From: Campylobacterales bacterium | Lineage (GTDB): Bacteria; Campylobacterota; Campylobacteria; Campylobacterales; Hydrogenimonadaceae | Assembly (NCBI GenBank): GCA_026986055.1 | Contig: JALSPH010000004.1 | Span: forward strand, 1 to 5,650 | Reading direction: 5' to 3' | Length of the DNA: 5,650 nucleotides | In this document: positions 5,470 through 5,650 of the stretch, piece by piece | Layout: the number at the start of each line of letters is the position of its first letter | Position numbering within the stretch: position 1 is the stretch's first letter | Notes under the pieces: generated by a model | The model's database searches: none | Seen by the model: the letters and a program-made list of their open reading frames with translations, nothing else | What the model was told of the DNA's origin: nothing | Made by a program: the position numbers and the translations under genes

Positions 5470-5650
5470 ATGAAGTTGCCGATTCTTGTATATCCGGATA
5501 AGCGTCTCAAGCAGCAGAGCAAGCCTGTAACCGAATTTGACGACAAATTGCACAAGCTTCTTGACGATATGAACGAAACGATGATGGCGAGCAACGGAAT
5601 AGGGCTTGCCGCTATACAGGTGGGAGTACCTCTAAGGGCTCTTCTTATAA
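5470..5650 (+). CDS. def: Peptide deformylase, N-terminal part (runs off the window)
   Basis: Deformylase removes the formyl group from the initiator methionine of new proteins, using a bound Fe2+ or similar metal. Sixty complete codons are present. [20 protein letters not shown] (1-20) is the usual start, and motif [11 protein letters not shown] (43-52), is clear; Gln50 is the conserved active-site glutamine. The AIQ variant, where many bacteria have APQ, is familiar from Campylobacterota. Motifs II (EGCLS) and III (HExDH) lie beyond the window. The ATG at 5470 starts one base after the stop of the GGDEF-like gene, so it is the fourth gene of the tig operon. Confidence 0.95.
   Translation, partial: MKLPILVYPDKRLKQQSKPVTEFDDKLHKLLDDMNETMMASNGIGLAAIQVGVPLRALLI

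Overview
The window looks like a piece of a Campylobacterota (epsilonproteobacterial) chromosome. Three things point there. The backbone gene order is fliI–folE on the minus strand and tig–clpP–(GGDEF-like gene)–def on the plus strand, which I recall from Campylobacter jejuni and relatives. The deformylase carries the GIGLAAIQ form of motif I. Isoleucine is often coded by ATA. I cannot name a genus. The moderate GC of the backbone (32 of 60 bases in a hand-counted tig block) suits a free-living, perhaps deep-sea or sulfur-oxidising relative better than AT-rich Campylobacter or Helicobacter, but this is inference.

Layout. Positions 1-44 (minus) hold the first 14 complete codons of a probable fliI. 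It is joined by a TGATG overlap to folE (44-628, minus), GTP cyclohydrolase I. Positions 629-2533 separate folE from tig and look like inserted accessory DNA. This stretch holds a Phd/YefM-type antitoxin plus PIN-domain toxin pair (851-1452), a decayed RHS/YD-repeat fragment (1479-1613), a HigB/HigA toxin-antitoxin pair (1694-2290), and gene-free stretches. From 2534 to the window end there is a tightly packed plus-strand operon: tig (trigger factor), clpP (4-nt overlap), a degenerate GGDEF protein, and the start of def (1-nt gap).

How the genes work together. Trigger factor, peptide deformylase and ClpP all act on new or misfolded polypeptides, so the operon groups nascent-chain folding, N-terminal processing and proteolysis. 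The GGDEF-like protein has lost its catalytic signature (DDGVF in place of GGDEF) but keeps an exactly placed RxxD inhibitory-site motif, which suggests a c-di-GMP sensor rather than a synthase. The two toxin-antitoxin operons have opposite gene orders and each has its own recognisable sigma-70-type promoter.

Main points of interest: (i) the full-length HigB reading frame has ATA where its family has ATG, and the predicted transcription start falls on that codon; (ii) the degenerate GGDEF with retained I-site; (iii) a pair of 30-bp imperfect direct repeats (25/30 identical) that flank the toxin-antitoxin island and lie in the promoter regions of the PIN operon and of tig; (iv) the RHS relic; (v) a perfect 10-bp inverted repeat bracketing the likely folE promoter. 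I did not find convincing evidence for an entirely new biological system.
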